A DNA stretch of 12,499 nucleotides, taken from Pseudomonadota bacterium. Lineage in GTDB: Bacteria > Pseudomonadota > Gammaproteobacteria > Burkholderiales > Gallionellaceae. The notes under the pieces were generated by a model that worked only from the letters and a program-made list of their open reading frames with translations, was not told the origin of the DNA and did no database searches. The DNA lies in NCBI GenBank assembly GCA_021847165.1, contig JAJZUH010000043.1, positions 1 to 12,499 of the forward strand. Reading direction: 5' to 3'. How positions within the stretch are numbered: position 1 is the stretch's first letter; each line of letters begins with the position of its first letter. Positions 11,019 to 12,499 of this stretch are shown in pieces. The translations under genes and the position numbers were made by a program.

Positions 11019-11945
11019 ATGGCAAAACAAACCAGCAGCACCTTCTCCCAGCGGGATGTCCTGTTCGGCATCGCTTTCGCGCTGCTTGCGGCGGTCGGTT
11101 TCTCGGCCAAGGCGATTCTGGTCAAGCTGGCCTATCTCGATCATGTCGATACGGTGACGCTGCTCGCCTTGCGCATGGTGTTCTCGGTACCGTTCTTCAT
11201 CGGCGTGGCGATCTGGGTGCGGCGCCGCCATGCCGAGCCGCTCGACATGCATGACCGGATGCTGGTGCTGGGGCTGGGCCTGATCGGCTACTATTGTTCC
11301 AGCTTTCTCGATTTTCTCGGCTTGCAGTACATTTCCGCCGGGCTGGAGCGCCTGATCCTGTTCCTCTATCCGACCATGACGGTGATCCTTGCCGCGCTGT
11401 TCTACAAGCGCGCCATCGGCCGCATGGTCACGGCGGCGATGGCTTTGTGCTACGCGGGGATCGCGCTGGTGTTCCTGCACGACGCAGGGACCAGGGAGGA
11501 AGGCATCGTGCTGGGCGCATCGCTGGTCTTTGCCAGTACCTTGTCCTATTCGATCTACCTGGTGGGGGCGGGGCATGCCATTGCACGCATCGGTACGCTG
11601 CGCTTCACTTCCTATGCCATGGTGGTGGCCAGCATTGCCAGCTTGCTGCAATTCGCGGCCATGCGTCCGCTGAACGCGCTCGACTTGCCGTTGCGCGTGT
11701 ACGAACTCTCCGTCGCGATGGCGATTTTTTCCACGGTGCTGCCGGTGTTCCTGCTGTCTTTCGCCATCCGCCGCATCGGTTCGGGCAGCGCCTCGCTGAT
11801 CGGCTCCATCGGCCCCGTCAGCACGATCTACATGGCATACGTGTTCCTGCACGAGAACGTCTCGCTGCTGCAGATCGCAGGCTCGTTGCTGGTGCTGGCA
11901 GGCGTGCTCATCATCAGCCTGAACAGCAAGCGCGAGGGCAAGTAA
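11019..11945 (+). CDS. EamA/DMT-superfamily transporter
   Basis: This is an inner-membrane transporter of the drug/metabolite transporter superfamily with two EamA repeats. The 308-residue product is strongly hydrophobic, with about ten predicted membrane helices in two five-helix halves: the first about residues 14-145, the second about 155-300. The N-terminal half includes AVGFSAKAILVKLAY and LRMVFSVPFF; the C-terminal half ends with ASLIGSIGPVSTIYMAYVFL and the typical LLVLAGVLIISL. The substrate cannot be told from sequence. I chose the ATG at 11019 (MAKQTSS), with AGGG at 11005-11008 as a distant Shine-Dalgarno; the frame is open back to a TTG at 10968, which lies in the structured leader. 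It converges with the following minus-strand ATPase gene, the stops lying only 15 nt apart with no clear terminator. Confidence 0.9.
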   Translation: MAKQTSSTFSQRDVLFGIAFALLAAVGFSAKAILVKLAYLDHVDTVTLLALRMVFSVPFFIGVAIWVRRRHAEPLDMHDRMLVLGLGLIGYYCSSFLDFLGLQYISAGLERLILFLYPTMTVILAALFYKRAIGRMVTAAMALCYAGIALVFLHDAGTREEGIVLGASLVFASTLSYSIYLVGAGHAIARIGTLRFTSYAMVVASIASLLQFAAMRPLNALDLPLRVYELSVAMAIFSTVLPVFLLSFAIRRIGSGSASLIGSIGPVSTIYMAYVFLHENVSLLQIAGSLLVLAGVLIISLNSKREGK

Positions 11946-11960
11946 CGGCGGAGAGGGCGA

Positions 11961-12499
11961 TCAGGCAGTGCGGCGCAGTTTGCCGAGTCCGAGCTTGACC
12001 GCTTCAAGCAGGAACACGATGCCGATGCCGATGCCGAAGGCAAGCAGCCAGTGCGAAAGTGCAGGCGGGCGGAATGCGAATGCGCCAGCAATGGCCGGGA
12101 TGCCGGTGATGACAGCTAATCCGGCAAATGTTGCGGCGAGCACCCACAGGGCGACCACAGAGGGCGGCGTGAAAGTCTGCCTCCATTTCTGCTGCCGGGG
12201 GCGGATGGAGAATATCAGCGCCGCATTGGCAGTGATCATGACGATGAACGCCAGTGCGCGCGCCTCTTCGGCCGGCATGCCGGACCGCAGGCTCCACATG
12301 TAGAACGCGACGATCCCCAGCGTGACCCAGGCGCCCTGGGCCAGGCTGACCACAAGATGCCGGGGGGAAACAAGATGTTCCGCCTGCGCGCGCGGCGGCC
12401 GTTCCATCAGCCTGGCACCGCCGTTCTCCGCCTCGAATACGATGGAACAGGCGGGATCGATGATCAGTTCCAGAAAGGCAATGTGGATCGGCGCCAGGA
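11961..12499 (-). CDS. P-type cation-transporting ATPase, C-terminal part (runs off window)
   Basis: Only the last 178 residues are inside the window; the reading frame continues beyond 12499. It opens LAPIHIAFLELIIDPACSIV followed by FEAE and MERPPR, the highly conserved membrane segment and cytoplasmic loop at the start of the C-terminal domain of bacterial Ca2+/Mg2+-type (P2-type) ATPases. Four further hydrophobic segments follow: ALAFIVMITANAALIF, a VVALWVLAATFAGLAVI stretch, and WLLAFGIGIGIVFLLEAVK among them. It ends in a short basic tail. The Asp-phosphorylation and nucleotide-binding domains are outside the window, so ion specificity cannot be judged; the PAC motif in the LIIDPACSI segment is common in calcium-transporting relatives. 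It is convergent with the EamA gene. An ATG at 12407 is internal, not the start. Confidence 0.88.
   Translation of the reverse strand, partial: LAPIHIAFLELIIDPACSIVFEAENGGARLMERPPRAQAEHLVSPRHLVVSLAQGAWVTLGIVAFYMWSLRSGMPAEEARALAFIVMITANAALIFSIRPRQQKWRQTFTPPSVVALWVLAATFAGLAVITGIPAIAGAFAFRPPALSHWLLAFGIGIGIVFLLEAVKLGLGKLRRTA

Noticed and set aside
10971..11852. Minus-strand open frame (293 codons) opposite the EamA gene
   Set aside because: Extremely Gln/His/Arg-rich, a mirror of hydrophobic membrane-helix codons; the plus strand encodes a convincing transporter.

Overview
The window looks like ordinary chromosome from a betaproteobacterium. A Gallionellaceae/Nitrosomonadales-type organism is my best guess, based on the pyrG-kdsA-eno-ftsB order, the protein sequences, the moderately high GC and a membrane-anchored c-type cytochrome. 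This placement is inference, since no rRNA is present. I see no phage, IS element, CRISPR array, tRNA or defence island.

Layout: (1) 1-4122, plus strand: a tightly packed operon of pyrG (first codons missing at the window edge), kdsA, eno and ftsB, linking CTP synthesis, the KDO step of LPS synthesis, glycolysis and cell division. The genes overlap by 4 nt, are 17 nt apart, then overlap by 1 nt. (2) 4115-5746, minus strand: pgm, a phosphoglucomutase whose end overlaps the end of ftsB by 8 nt. (3) 5873-9091, plus strand: recQ helicase, a small membrane-anchored cytochrome with a C-terminal haem site, and a divergent YebC-family gene. (4) 9092-10745: a 320-nt intergenic region with a terminator-like hairpin, a strong sigma70-like promoter and a class I cyclic-di-GMP (GEMM-I) riboswitch. 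Downstream are a motB-like flagellar stator gene and an IHF-beta-type DNA-binding protein. (5) 10746-11945: a long hairpin, a good promoter and an approximately 185-nt structured leader ahead of an EamA/DMT-family transporter. (6) 11961-12499, minus strand: the C-terminal end of a P-type cation ATPase that runs off the window.

The most interesting part is the leader at 9209-9414. The GEMM-I aptamer is clear: a GAAA-capped helix, conserved joining sequences and a closing P1. It is followed by a hairpin that buries the motB start codon, a segment that can replace the 3' strand of P1, and an anti-Shine-Dalgarno segment. This looks like a complete translational switch coupling c-di-GMP to synthesis of a stator subunit that has no motA beside it. 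The second candidate is the eamA leader, which can form interleaved (pseudoknot-like) stems and matches no riboswitch class I recognise. Both conclusions come from hand base-pairing and motif recognition; no folding or database search was run.
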